Source: Chloroflexota bacterium
Lineage (GTDB): Bacteria > Chloroflexota > Ktedonobacteria > Ktedonobacterales > JADMIN01
Length of the DNA stretch: 64,000 nt
Direction: 5' to 3'
Assembly (NCBI GenBank): GCA_021323855.1
Contig: JAJPKE010000034.1
Location: 62,001-126,000 of the forward strand
Shown: positions 16,162 to 24,396 of the stretch, in pieces
How positions within the stretch are numbered: the stretch's first letter is position 1
Layout: each line of letters begins with the position of its first letter
Program-made: the position numbers and the translations under genes
The notes under the pieces: generated by a model
What the model was told of the DNA's origin: nothing
The model's input: the letters and a program-made list of their open reading frames with translations, nothing else
Databases searched by the model: none

Positions 16162-17421
16162 ATGCAGGAGATTGACCACCCACAGCATATTGTGATTGCA
16201 GGCGCGGGCATCGCTGGGGCGAGCGCCGTCGAGCTGCTGCGCCGCGAAGGATACAGCGGTCGCATCACGCTGGTGGGCGAAGAGCCGGAGCTACCATACG
16301 AACGGCCACCGCTCTCCAAAGGCTATCTTCAGGGCGCGACGCCCGAAGAAAAGGTCTTTCTGCGCCGGGAGCAGGACTACGCCGAATGGGAGGTGGAGCT
16401 ACGGTTAGGCACGCGCGCAACGGGGCTGGATACCACGGCGCGACGCCTGACACTGGCGAGCTGCGAAACGCTGCCCTATGACCGGCTTTTGATTGCCACC
16501 GGCGGGCATGCGCTGCGGCTACCCATTCCTGGCGCGCAACTCGATGGCATTGCCTATCTGCGCACGCTGGCGGATGCGCGGGCGCTTGCCGCTCGTGTGC
16601 GCGCCGTGCAGGAGCGCGGCGGGCGGATCGTGGTCGCCGGCGCGGGCTTCATCGGCGCGGAGGTGGCTGCATCGTGCCGCATGCTGGGGCTTGATGTAAC
16701 GGTGATAGAGCCGTTGCCACAGCCATTGGTACGTGTGCTGGGCGAGCAGATTGGCGCGTGGTGCGCAGCGGTGCATCGCGCGCATGGGGTGACGCTGCGG
16801 CTGGGCGAGGGAGTTGCGGCGTTCGGCGGGCAGCATCACGTCGAGGAAGTGGTGACAACCAGCGGCGCGCGCATCCCCTGCGATCTGGCGATTGTCGGCG
16901 TGGGGATGCGCCCAGCGACCGACTGGCTGCGCGGCTCCGGCGTGGCAATCAATGATGGCGTGCTGGTGGACCAGTTCTGCCAGACCAACGCGCTGGGGGT
17001 CTACGCGGCGGGCGATGTGGCGCGCTGGCCGTATACGCAGGCGGGTCTGCCACAGCCGGAGATGGTGCGCTTAGAACACTTTGACAACGGGCTGCGCCAG
17101 GGCGAGGCGGCAGCGCGCAATCTACTGGGCAAACAGGTTCCCTATACGCCGGTGCCGTATTTCTGGTCCGATCAATATGATTTGGTGCTGCAATATGTCG
17201 GCTACGCGCCCGGTTGGGATCAACTGGTGCTGCGCGGCCAGCCAGAGAGCGGTTCATTCGCGGCGTTCTATCTGGCGGAGGGACGGATACGCGCGGCGTT
17301 GGGCGTCAACCGCGTGCGCGAACTGGCGGCGCTGAAGAAACTCATCGGCGTGGCTGCGGATGCGGCGCAACTGGCCGACGAAAGCGTCAACCTGCGGACG
17401 CTGGTAAGCCCCCACCCCTAA
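16162..17421 (+). CDS. NAD(P)H-dependent FAD reductase of the ferredoxin reductase type
   Basis: A 419-residue pyridine nucleotide-disulfide-fold flavoprotein. The FAD motif is IVIAGAGIAGASAVELLRR, with the characteristic ELPYERPPLSKGYL loop of rhodocoxin/putidaredoxin-type reductases. The NAD(P) motif is IVVAGAGFIGAEVAASC, and the second FAD motif is GVYAAGDVARWP. The C terminus with VPYFWSDQYDLVLQYVGYAP matches the reductase C-terminal domain. It should pass electrons from NAD(P)H to a ferredoxin-like partner of an oxygenase; the Rieske oxygenase at 48.7 kb is the only candidate partner seen, but it is distant. Confidence 0.9.
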   Translation: MQEIDHPQHIVIAGAGIAGASAVELLRREGYSGRITLVGEEPELPYERPPLSKGYLQGATPEEKVFLRREQDYAEWEVELRLGTRATGLDTTARRLTLASCETLPYDRLLIATGGHALRLPIPGAQLDGIAYLRTLADARALAARVRAVQERGGRIVVAGAGFIGAEVAASCRMLGLDVTVIEPLPQPLVRVLGEQIGAWCAAVHRAHGVTLRLGEGVAAFGGQHHVEEVVTTSGARIPCDLAIVGVGMRPATDWLRGSGVAINDGVLVDQFCQTNALGVYAAGDVARWPYTQAGLPQPEMVRLEHFDNGLRQGEAAARNLLGKQVPYTPVPYFWSDQYDLVLQYVGYAPGWDQLVLRGQPESGSFAAFYLAEGRIRAALGVNRVRELAALKKLIGVAADAAQLADESVNLRTLVSPHP

Positions 17422-17453
17422 CCCCTCCCCCGTGCGCGGGAGAGGGGAACCAG
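17409..17453. repeat. C/G-rich hairpin repeat, copy 2
   Basis: Starts CCCCCACCCCTAACCCCTCC and folds as CTCCCCCGTGCGCGGGAGAG. It includes the last codons of the FAD reductase gene. Shares its 3' continuation (AGGCGAACGGTCGCGGC) with copy 1 at 15917-15951. Confidence 0.7.
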
Positions 17454-17472
17454 AGAGCGGCAGGCGAACGGT

Positions 17473-17596
17473 CGCGGCTGGATGGCGTGCCGCCGCAAAA
17501 CCTGCCTGCGCAGGTTCGGAGCAGACATGCCTGTGCCTCTCTGCCTGTCTCCAGTCCGCGTCGGCGGACTTCGCGGCCAACGGCCATCCAGGCGCG
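17473..17596. repeat. 124-bp MITE-like element, copy A
   Basis: The ends are inverted repeats: CGCGGCTGGATGGC at 17473 against GCCATCCAGGCGCG at 17596 (one mismatch). Inside are two hairpins with arms AACCTGC/GCAGGTT (loop CTGC) and AGTCCGC/GCGGACT (loop GTCG). Copy B at 37847-37970 has exactly the same length. It has no coding capacity. Confidence 0.85.
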
Positions 17597-17626
17597 ATCT
17601 TTAGTCGCTGGCACTGTATGCTGGAT

Positions 17627-20602
17627 TCAACCACCGGCCCCATCGGGAGCCGTCAACCTCGCCAAGATATCGCGTTCGTGCGTGCCGAAGACATCGTGGT
17701 TTTCGCCAGGATAGAAGGTCGCATGGCAGCCGGGAATCGTCGCCGCCAGCGAGCGGCCCATCGCACATGGCGCCAGGGTGTCAGCCTCGCCATGCCACAC
17801 ATACACCTCCGCGCTGATATCTTTCAGTGAAAAGCCCCAACCGTGCATATCTAGCCAGTTATCCCAGGCGTGTCCACGCCCACCTTGCCGACTTTCTTCA
17901 ACAATGCTCTCACGTACTACTGGTGGAATGGTGAAGTTCTGGGGCGGAGTCCATTTCAAGCCATATTTTCGTCTGCACGTTGCAATATACTGCTCATCTG
18001 GATATCTATGGGCCATCCAGGCGCTAAGGCGATCAAGTGGTGCGCGGACGAATAATGGCACATAGCGCCCCGCAAAAAACGAGATGCGATTGCGCAGCGG
18101 AATCTCAGCCAGGATGCGTGACATACGCAGTGGACGCCAGGGCGCAATGCTGCTGACGATTCCCACGCGTGTCAGCCGTTCGGGAATCTTGTAGGCGCAG
18201 GCGGCAGCATAGACACCGCCACCGGAGACGCCCACCACGGCGAAGCGCGCGATGCCCAGGGAATCCGCCAGCTCGACAACATCATCCGGCCAGTCCAGGA
18301 TGCGACGCCTGCGTTTGCCCTTCGCCTTGAAGTCCGAGAGGCCATAGCCGGGGCGCTCCGGCGTGATGAGGCGGATGTGCAACTCTTTCGCCAGTTCATC
18401 GCTCAGCGCCAGGTCCAGCCGTGAGCCTGGTGTGCCATGAAAGAAGAAGAGCGGCGCGCCAGCGGGATCGCCGAAATCGAGATAGCCGAGCCAGCGCCCA
18501 TCACGCAGCCGCAACCGCTGGTCGGGTATCGTGCGTTTGGCATATGGTCGCGTACTCTGCACAGCTTCGGCATAAGAAGATTCGGATGGATTCAGACGCA
18601 CCGCTTCCTGATAAGCAGCCAGCGCCTCGTCATACCGCTTCAATTGGAAGAGTGCACCACCTTTATTGCTCCATAGTTCTGCCTTGTCAGCCGCTAGTTC
18701 TATGGCGCGTTCATAAGATGAGAGGGCTTCTTCGTAGCGTTCCAATTGATAGAGCGCGGACCCTTTATTGAGCCAGGTGCCCCAGTATTCAGGATTGCGC
18801 GCAATATATTCTTCATATGCAGCCGCTGCTTCTTCATAACGCTTGAGGTCCCAGAGTACAAGGCCCTTGTCGTACCAGAAGTCAGCTTGGTCGGGGTTCG
18901 CTTCGAGCGCGCGCTCGCAGACGCTCAGCACCTCATCATAGCGTTTGAGTGTGCGGAGCAACGTTATCCAGGTCTTCCACATGTCAACATTATGTGGAGC
19001 AAGTTTCGTAGCCTGCTCGAAAGCTGCTGATGCTTCGTCATACCGTTTGAGGTTCGCCAGTGTGCTGCCTTTGGCGCACCATGCGGATGCGCTAGGATTC
19101 AATTCGATCCATGACTCACAGCTAGTCAGAGCTTCCTCATAACGTTTCAATTCATTGTTGAGCAAGCCGCTCTTCTGATACCACGTATCCGCATTGTCTG
19201 GTTTAAGTGCAAGCGCCTGGTCATAGGAAGCGAGCGCTTCTTCGTAGCGTTTCAGAAAGCGCAGGGTGACGCCTTTGAAATGCCACATCCATATGTTTGA
19301 GGAGTCGAGTTCAATGGCGCGCTCATAGGCGGGCAATGCTTCATTGTAGCGTTTCAAGCGATAGAGCGCCGCCGCACGCTGCATTGCTGCATCAAAATAT
19401 TTGGGAGCAAGCGTGTATGCTCGCTCGAAGCAGTCCAACGCCTCCTCATCGCGCTTCAGTGCGCGGAACGCCATACCCTTTTCATACCAGATAGTTTTGT
19501 TATTAGGCTTGAGTGAGAGAGCATGGTCATAGGCAGTCAATGCTTCCTCATATTGATGAAATCCCTTGAATAAATCGGCTTTGTCTGCCCATAGGTCTGC
19601 GTCGTCTGGATGTATATCAAGCGCCCTATCTATAAAAGGCACAGCTTCACTGTAGTGACCCATCTGGCGCAGTGACCAAGCTTTCCCTAACAATGCCTCT
19701 TCAGAGTTCGCATCTAATTCGAGAGCATGATCGTAGGAGACAAGGGATTCCTCATAGCGAGAGAGCAGTGAAAGCGCATGCCCTTTTTTGCACCAACCGA
19801 CAACCGTGCCAGGAGCTAGTGTATGCACCTGCTCAAAGCACACTAAGGCCTCTTCTGGACGATTCATATTCAGTAGTGTGAGGCCCTTTTCACTCCATGC
19901 GTTTATTTCTGATGGAGCAAGCGCAATAGCTTTATCGAATGCGGTTAGTGATTCATCATAACGCTCCAAATTTCTGAGGATGAGACCCAGATTATACCTG
20001 GGTCTGCCAGTGTCAGGAGTCAGAGAAATAGCCTTTTCAATAGCGTCCAACGCTTGTTCATTGTGTCCCACATCCATGAGCGCGACAGCCAGATTGTTCC
20101 ATCCAAAAGCATCGTCTGGTTCCAGCGCGAGAGCCTGCTCAGCAGCAATCAGGGCTTCCTCATAGCGGCCCAACGCGCCGAGAGCAAGCCCTTTATTTCC
20201 CCAGTAACCTGCGCTCTTTTCGTCCAAAGCGATGGCTCGATCCAAGTACATGAGTGCGTCCTCGTAATGCTCCTGGAAACAGAATGCCAGCCCTTTAGCG
20301 TTCCAGGCACGCGCATCGTTTGGGTCGAGCGCGATAGCTTGCTCGGCAGCGGCAAGGGCGTCATCGGCGCGTTTCAGACCATTCAGACAGCGCGCTTTCT
20401 CGCGCCAGGCGGCGGCGTTCTGTGGATCGCTGGCGAGGAGACGCTCGAAGACTGCCAGCGCCTCCTCATAGCGTTCCTGCTCGTAGAGCGCGAGGCCAGC
20501 CTCCAGGCTATCCGCTGCCAGATGGTCCGGCTGCCGTCCATCCGATTCCATAGCAGCCTCCGCGCTGGCTCCGGTGGTTGATTCGTCAATGCGTTGCTCC
20601 AT
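17627..20602 (-). CDS. Long TPR-repeat protein fused to an alpha/beta hydrolase
   Basis: A 991-residue protein. Residues from about 30 to 700 are some twenty 34-residue TPR units of the form YEEALASYDQALALKPDNAD. The last 280 residues are an alpha/beta hydrolase: FFFHGTPGSRLDLALSD (oxyanion loop), ITPERPGYGLSD, nucleophile elbow AVVGVSGGGVYAAA, and a C-terminal NHDVFGTHERD supplying the His. The ATG at 20602 follows GAGGGCAGGGCAGG; the frame is open upstream. No signal peptide is present. The TPR solenoid probably recruits partners or substrates to the hydrolase. The fusion itself is uncommon. Confidence 0.88.
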   Translation of the reverse strand: MEQRIDESTTGASAEAAMESDGRQPDHLAADSLEAGLALYEQERYEEALAVFERLLASDPQNAAAWREKARCLNGLKRADDALAAAEQAIALDPNDARAWNAKGLAFCFQEHYEDALMYLDRAIALDEKSAGYWGNKGLALGALGRYEEALIAAEQALALEPDDAFGWNNLAVALMDVGHNEQALDAIEKAISLTPDTGRPRYNLGLILRNLERYDESLTAFDKAIALAPSEINAWSEKGLTLLNMNRPEEALVCFEQVHTLAPGTVVGWCKKGHALSLLSRYEESLVSYDHALELDANSEEALLGKAWSLRQMGHYSEAVPFIDRALDIHPDDADLWADKADLFKGFHQYEEALTAYDHALSLKPNNKTIWYEKGMAFRALKRDEEALDCFERAYTLAPKYFDAAMQRAAALYRLKRYNEALPAYERAIELDSSNIWMWHFKGVTLRFLKRYEEALASYDQALALKPDNADTWYQKSGLLNNELKRYEEALTSCESWIELNPSASAWCAKGSTLANLKRYDEASAAFEQATKLAPHNVDMWKTWITLLRTLKRYDEVLSVCERALEANPDQADFWYDKGLVLWDLKRYEEAAAAYEEYIARNPEYWGTWLNKGSALYQLERYEEALSSYERAIELAADKAELWSNKGGALFQLKRYDEALAAYQEAVRLNPSESSYAEAVQSTRPYAKRTIPDQRLRLRDGRWLGYLDFGDPAGAPLFFFHGTPGSRLDLALSDELAKELHIRLITPERPGYGLSDFKAKGKRRRRILDWPDDVVELADSLGIARFAVVGVSGGGVYAAACAYKIPERLTRVGIVSSIAPWRPLRMSRILAEIPLRNRISFFAGRYVPLFVRAPLDRLSAWMAHRYPDEQYIATCRRKYGLKWTPPQNFTIPPVVRESIVEESRQGGRGHAWDNWLDMHGWGFSLKDISAEVYVWHGEADTLAPCAMGRSLAATIPGCHATFYPGENHDVFGTHERDILARLTAPDGAGG

Positions 20603-20746
20603 GCCTGCCCTGCCCTCATGTTTTCTGTCGCCGCCAGTGCCAACGATTCCTCGCAGTGCTGGAAAACACTCACACGCATACCAACTATACTGCATACGCG
20701 CAACAAGCCAGCAGGTAGCAGAGCGAGGATGAGTACGCAGCCAGTT

Positions 20747-21415
20747 TCAGGAGAGCGCAGCCGTATCGGCGTTCAAGAGCGCCTCGATGTCTGCGATGGC
20801 CTGCGTGTTGTCCCGGAACTGGATGGCGTGGATGCCGAGGGCGCGGGCGGCGGCGACGTTCGTCTCCACATCATCCAGGAAGATCATCTCCTCCGGCTGC
20901 ACGCCCAGGCGCTCGCAGGCCAGCGTGAAGATGCGTGGGTCTGGCTTGGCGACCCCTTCTTCGTGCGAATAGATGATGAGTTCAGCCATCTCCGAAAAGT
21001 GAAAACGCTCCTCTTCTGCGCGACGCGCGCCGATGAAGCTGTTGCTGATGATCGCCGTCCGGCAGTGGGAGTGCAAACCGGCGAAATAGGCGATCAGTTC
21101 GTCATTGGGGTTGCCCATATACACATCCCAGAAGTCGCGCAGGAACGCCGCCATCTGCGCCTCATCCATCCCTGTCACCTGGCGCACGCCCTCCTGCCAT
21201 TCCTCTTCTGTACAGGTGCCGATGCTGCCGTCCTTGCCCTCGCTGGCGAGCCGCGCCTCCAGTTCCTCCAGCCGCGCGTCCAACTCCCCCGGTGCCAGAT
21301 GCAGCCGCGCCTCCCACGTCGCCATCATCGGCGCAAAGAGGCGCGTTGGATCGCCACCGCCAGGGATGACTTCCAGGATGCCACCGATATCAAAGACCAC
21401 CACACGAATCGCCAT
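20747..21415 (-). CDS. HAD-superfamily hydrolase
   Basis: A 222-residue HAD-like phosphatase. Motif I is VVFDIGGILE (Asp nucleophile, with Gly at the usual second-Asp position, common in this subgroup). Motif II is AIISNS, motif III Lys in GVAKPDPRIF, and motif IV is IFLDDVETNVAAA. The substrate cannot be deduced. It lies 144 bases downstream of a small hypothetical gene transcribed the same way, with a long palindrome between. Confidence 0.88.
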   Translation of the reverse strand: MAIRVVVFDIGGILEVIPGGGDPTRLFAPMMATWEARLHLAPGELDARLEELEARLASEGKDGSIGTCTEEEWQEGVRQVTGMDEAQMAAFLRDFWDVYMGNPNDELIAYFAGLHSHCRTAIISNSFIGARRAEEERFHFSEMAELIIYSHEEGVAKPDPRIFTLACERLGVQPEEMIFLDDVETNVAAARALGIHAIQFRDNTQAIADIEALLNADTAALS

Positions 21416-21468
21416 GCCAGCGTCCCCTTCCAGAACATAAGCAGCATATCACCTGTTCTCTGAACACG

Positions 21469-21513
21469 TATCGCCAGCGGATATATTGTCTATAGATATA
21501 TCCGCTGGCGATA
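21469..21513. promoter_or_regulatory. Perfect 18-bp inverted repeat
   Basis: Arms TATCGCCAGCGGATATAT (21469-21486) and its exact complement (21496-21513) flank nine bases. It lies between the stop of the 85-residue hypothetical gene and the start of the HAD gene, both leftward. There is no T-tract, so an operator or processing hairpin is as likely as a terminator. A partial half-arm (CGCTGGCAATAT) recurs about 20 bases downstream. Confidence 0.6.
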
Positions 21514-21589
21514 TAGTAGTCGCTGGCAATATGCTTTGTCAAGACGCTGGAATGCTGGCCGTATGCTATTGGCGGGTCGCTACGCCTGG

Positions 21590-21847
21590 TTATGATTGGT
21601 CGGTCCAGGGCGACCAGCCGCGATCCGCAGGCAGGCCGGCCTGCGCCAATAGCGCAACGGTGCTGGCGAAGTCTGGCCGCACGCGATTGCCGAAGAGCCG
21701 GTCATCGCCGGTATAGACCTGCACCCAGTACCAGCCGTCCATGTGTTTCACCACGGCCAGCGTCGAACCCGCCCAGATAAAGGCTGCCGCCGAGAACGGC
21801 GCTTTGACGAGCATCTCCAGGCTGGTCGCGTTTGCTGTGTTCACCAT
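21590..21847 (-). CDS. Small hypothetical protein
   Basis: An 85-residue protein starting MVNTANATSLEMLVKAPFSA, with a Trp/Tyr-rich middle (HMDGWYWVQVYTGDDRLFGN). The start is preceded by AGAAGGGTGGAG. No membrane span, signal or family was recognised. Confidence 0.55.
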   Translation of the reverse strand: MVNTANATSLEMLVKAPFSAAAFIWAGSTLAVVKHMDGWYWVQVYTGDDRLFGNRVRPDFASTVALLAQAGLPADRGWSPWTDQS

Positions 21848-22023
21848 ATGACTCCACCCTTCTGAAAGGTTCGCACTCTCTGCCGGCTGCTGCGCATATC
21901 ATGACCACTGGCAGATGATTCATGATAGACACATCGCCCGACAGCCGCAAGTTGTTTTGGCACTATCGTATCACTACTGTCCAGTATCTACGATGGTGGA
22001 GATATGTTCGTCCTTCTATCGGT

Positions 22024-22896
22024 TTATAGATGCTTGCGCCAGTTGGCGGCACCATATTCGTTGAGCCAGAAGTCATTGACCACCTCGAAGCTGTGATCGT
22101 CACGGCTCTGCCAGCGCAGCATCCCCATGACGCCTGGTGTGAGCAATCGTCGCCGCTGCTGGTTATCCTCCCAATTGAGGTCAGCCATGCGGCACGACAG
22201 GGTGATCCCGTTGGCATCCAGGTGTTGTTCAAATGGTTGTTCGGTATGCCCATAGAAGTGATACGCAGGCGTGTAGATATCGAGCATGAGCCGTATCTCT
22301 TCGAGTCCGGCGCCTGGATACACGGCGTCTCGTGGCGCGTCATGCGTCAGCAAAATATCTATCTTTGTGTCATCGCCCATGTCATAGAGGCGCTCTACTT
22401 CATACTGCTGGGCGTATTTGGGCTTTTTCTGGTTGGTTTCCCCGATAGGAACGCCGATACGTCCGATGCCCACCAGGCTGATGCTGGCGGTTCCTGCTTC
22501 CACGGTATACGGCACGCCGGTCTTGAGGCAATAGATGCGCTGATAGGCATCTATTGGAAACAGCGGCGCATCGGTCTGCGCTTCGAGCGCGTCGAGCCAG
22601 GCGTGATCTTCGTGGTTCCCACGCACAAAGATCAGCGGGCAGGTCGTTGCGCTCAACGCCCGTTCAACCGCTGGCCGGCGCGAGGTGAAGTCATCGAGGA
22701 AGCCCAACTCTGTGGGGTCCGCCTGCGCATGGCGAATCGTCGCGCGGTCGAGCCGTTCGCGCGCTGGATAGGCGCCCAGGTCGCCCGCCTGCAAGATCAC
22801 GTCAATTCGCTGCTGCGTCTCCTGCTCCCAGCGGGCGCAGAGGAGAAAGCAGAGTAAAATGCGGCCATGCAGGTCGGCAAATACAGCGATATTCAC
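22024..22896 (-). CDS. Calcineurin-like metallophosphoesterase
   Basis: A 290-residue phosphoesterase of the calcineurin-like fold. Metal-binding motifs occur in order: VFADLHG (Asp8, His10), ILQAGDLGAY, IFVRGNHEDHAW, LLTHDAPRD and YGHTEQP. The GTG at 22896 is chosen because GGAAG lies a few bases upstream and the family normally begins at this strand; the frame is open further upstream. It could be a phosphatase or a cyclic-nucleotide/nucleic-acid phosphodiesterase; this is undecided. It is divergent from the fluoride riboswitch/crcB unit. Confidence 0.88.
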   Translation of the reverse strand: MNIAVFADLHGRILLCFLLCARWEQETQQRIDVILQAGDLGAYPARERLDRATIRHAQADPTELGFLDDFTSRRPAVERALSATTCPLIFVRGNHEDHAWLDALEAQTDAPLFPIDAYQRIYCLKTGVPYTVEAGTASISLVGIGRIGVPIGETNQKKPKYAQQYEVERLYDMGDDTKIDILLTHDAPRDAVYPGAGLEEIRLMLDIYTPAYHFYGHTEQPFEQHLDANGITLSCRMADLNWEDNQQRRRLLTPGVMGMLRWQSRDDHSFEVVNDFWLNEYGAANWRKHL

Positions 22897-23103
22897 GGAC
22901 ACTTCCAGTCTTGAGACGGCAGATTGGCAGATAGCGTATGAATCATACCAATAACAATCAGCATTATTCAGTGTACTGCGCATTATGCCGCACTGACAGC
23001 AAGATTTCCACATCAAGAGGGGCATATTCATAGCATGGGTAGGTGATTGATGGAAACCGAGGCCGGATACGTGATATAGTTCCTATGTGGGTTTACCCCA
23101 CTA

Positions 23104-23166
23104 CAGGCGATGAGGCTCGCCATCAACCGCTCCGCTTTTTTCGGCGGCGCTGATAGCTTCTACTCC
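23104..23166 (+). ncRNA. Fluoride riboswitch (crcB motif)
   Basis: GGCGATGAGGCTCGCC followed by ATCAACCGC at 23106-23130, and GCGCTGATAGCTTCTACTCC at 23147-23166, match the conserved fluoride-aptamer pattern (GGCGATG..., a pseudoknotted loop, then GCTGAT-GCCTCTACT). It lies about 180 bases upstream of the first of two fluoride-exporter genes on the same strand, the classic context. A possible hairpin GCCCATATGTGGGC at 23194-23207 follows it, but no clear terminator with a T-run was identified, so the expression platform is undecided. Confidence 0.9.
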
Positions 23167-23341
23167 GAACTGCTTGTTCCGTTCGTCGCTGCGGCCCATA
23201 TGTGGGCGCTGGCGGGTGAATGGAATGGTCCAGATCGCTGTAGAGGCATTTTTGTTGTCTTTTTGCCATTCGTTCGCTTGCTACTTGGCGAACACTGGCG
23301 CTCAATTATGCCTCGAAGGGATCACCTGCGAGGGAGTTTTT

Positions 23342-23932
23342 GTGGTGATGATGCGTAGGTTGTTGCTTGTGTTTGCCGGCGGCTTCTGTGGAACGCTGGC
23401 GCGGTATCTGCTTTCGGCGCCGTTGCTGGCCCTGGCGCCCATCTGGTTTCCTGGCGTACAGGCTGGCATCCCCTATGATATTTTCCTCATCAATTGCAGC
23501 GGCGCGCTGGCGCTGGGGCTGCTCTCTGGATTGGCGGAGGGCAGCGCGGCGATATCGCCGGAGCTACGCCTGACCTTTGGCACGGGTTTCCTGGGAGCGT
23601 ATACGACACTGAGTACCTTCGCCTATGGCGGCGAGCAACTGCTCTCATCCGGCGCAACGCTGCCCGGCACGCTCTACCTCGGCGGCACGCTGGCGCTGGG
23701 GATTGCGTGCGCGTGGCTGGGCTATGCGCTGGCGCCGCAGGCGTTGCGTCTCGCCTCCGGCATGCCCGCGTGGCAGGCGCGCCGCCTCTATCTGGAACGC
23801 CTCACTCGCGCCGAACGCCGCCGCCTGCGTGACGCAATGGCGCGATTTGCCGCGCAGGCAGAACGAGATGAGCAGGCGATGCGGGACGATGACAATGATT
23901 CCGGTGTCGTCCTGAGCGACGAGGAACGCTGA
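23342..23932 (+). CDS. crcB: Fluoride exporter CrcB/Fluc, with C-terminal extension
   Basis: About 196 residues with four membrane segments. The family motifs GGFCGTLARYLL, FLINCSGALALGLLSG and GTGFLGAYTTLSTFAYG are present. It belongs to the dual-topology or paired Fluc channels that export fluoride. An unusually long, charged C-terminal tail of about 55 residues (ERLTRAERRRLRDAM onward, ending in acidic residues) is absent from typical 125-residue members. The start is GTG 23342 or 23345 after AGGGAG (23331-23336), or ATG 23348. It is followed by a second crcB after 17 bases. Confidence 0.9.
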   Translation: MVMMRRLLLVFAGGFCGTLARYLLSAPLLALAPIWFPGVQAGIPYDIFLINCSGALALGLLSGLAEGSAAISPELRLTFGTGFLGAYTTLSTFAYGGEQLLSSGATLPGTLYLGGTLALGIACAWLGYALAPQALRLASGMPAWQARRLYLERLTRAERRRLRDAMARFAAQAERDEQAMRDDDNDSGVVLSDEER

Positions 23933-23949
23933 AGACAAGGAGGGAGGTG

Positions 23950-24375
23950 ATGCCTCCATTGTGGTTGGCGCTGGCGGTGGGATTCGCTGGCGCGCTGGGC
24001 GCGGTCGCCCGCTATGGTCTGGCGGAGTGGGTGGCGTTGCGCTGGCGGCAGGTGTTTCCGCTGGCGACTTTCATCATCAATATCAGCGGCGCATTTGCGT
24101 TGGGGTTGCTCTATACCGTTGGCACGGCGCATATCTTGATTGCGTCAACGCCAGTGGCGCATGGAACTGCTGTCTCCGCCACCTGGAAGATGTGGCGAAT
24201 TGTGCTGGGCACCGGCTTCCTCGGTGGCTATACCACCTTCAGCACGCTCAGCTTCGAGACGACGGCGCTGGCACGGCGTGGGCGCACCGCCGCCGCATGG
24301 CTGAACGCGCTCGGCACGCTGGCGGCGAGCCTGCTAGCCGTCGCCGCCGGCATCGCGCTGGGCAACGCGCTCTAA
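23950..24375 (+). CDS. crcB: Fluoride exporter CrcB/Fluc, second subunit
   Basis: A 141-residue membrane protein with the family motifs GFAGALGAVARYGLAEW, TFIINISGAFALGLLY and GTGFLGGYTTFSTLSFE. Its strong ribosome site AAGGAGG (23937-23943) sits six bases before the ATG at 23950. Paired crcB genes usually encode two oppositely oriented subunits of one heterodimeric Fluc channel. Both are under the fluoride riboswitch at 23104-23166. The CRISPR array starts 22 bases after its stop. Confidence 0.92.
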   Translation: MPPLWLALAVGFAGALGAVARYGLAEWVALRWRQVFPLATFIINISGAFALGLLYTVGTAHILIASTPVAHGTAVSATWKMWRIVLGTGFLGGYTTFSTLSFETTALARRGRTAAAWLNALGTLAASLLAVAAGIALGNAL

Positions 24376-24396
24376 CGCCCCTATTCTTCTCTTTGG

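Noticed and set aside
23047-23080. Promoter TTGATG/TATAGT for the fluoride riboswitch
   Set aside because: The spacer of 22 bases is too long; the -10-like TATAGT alone is weak evidence.
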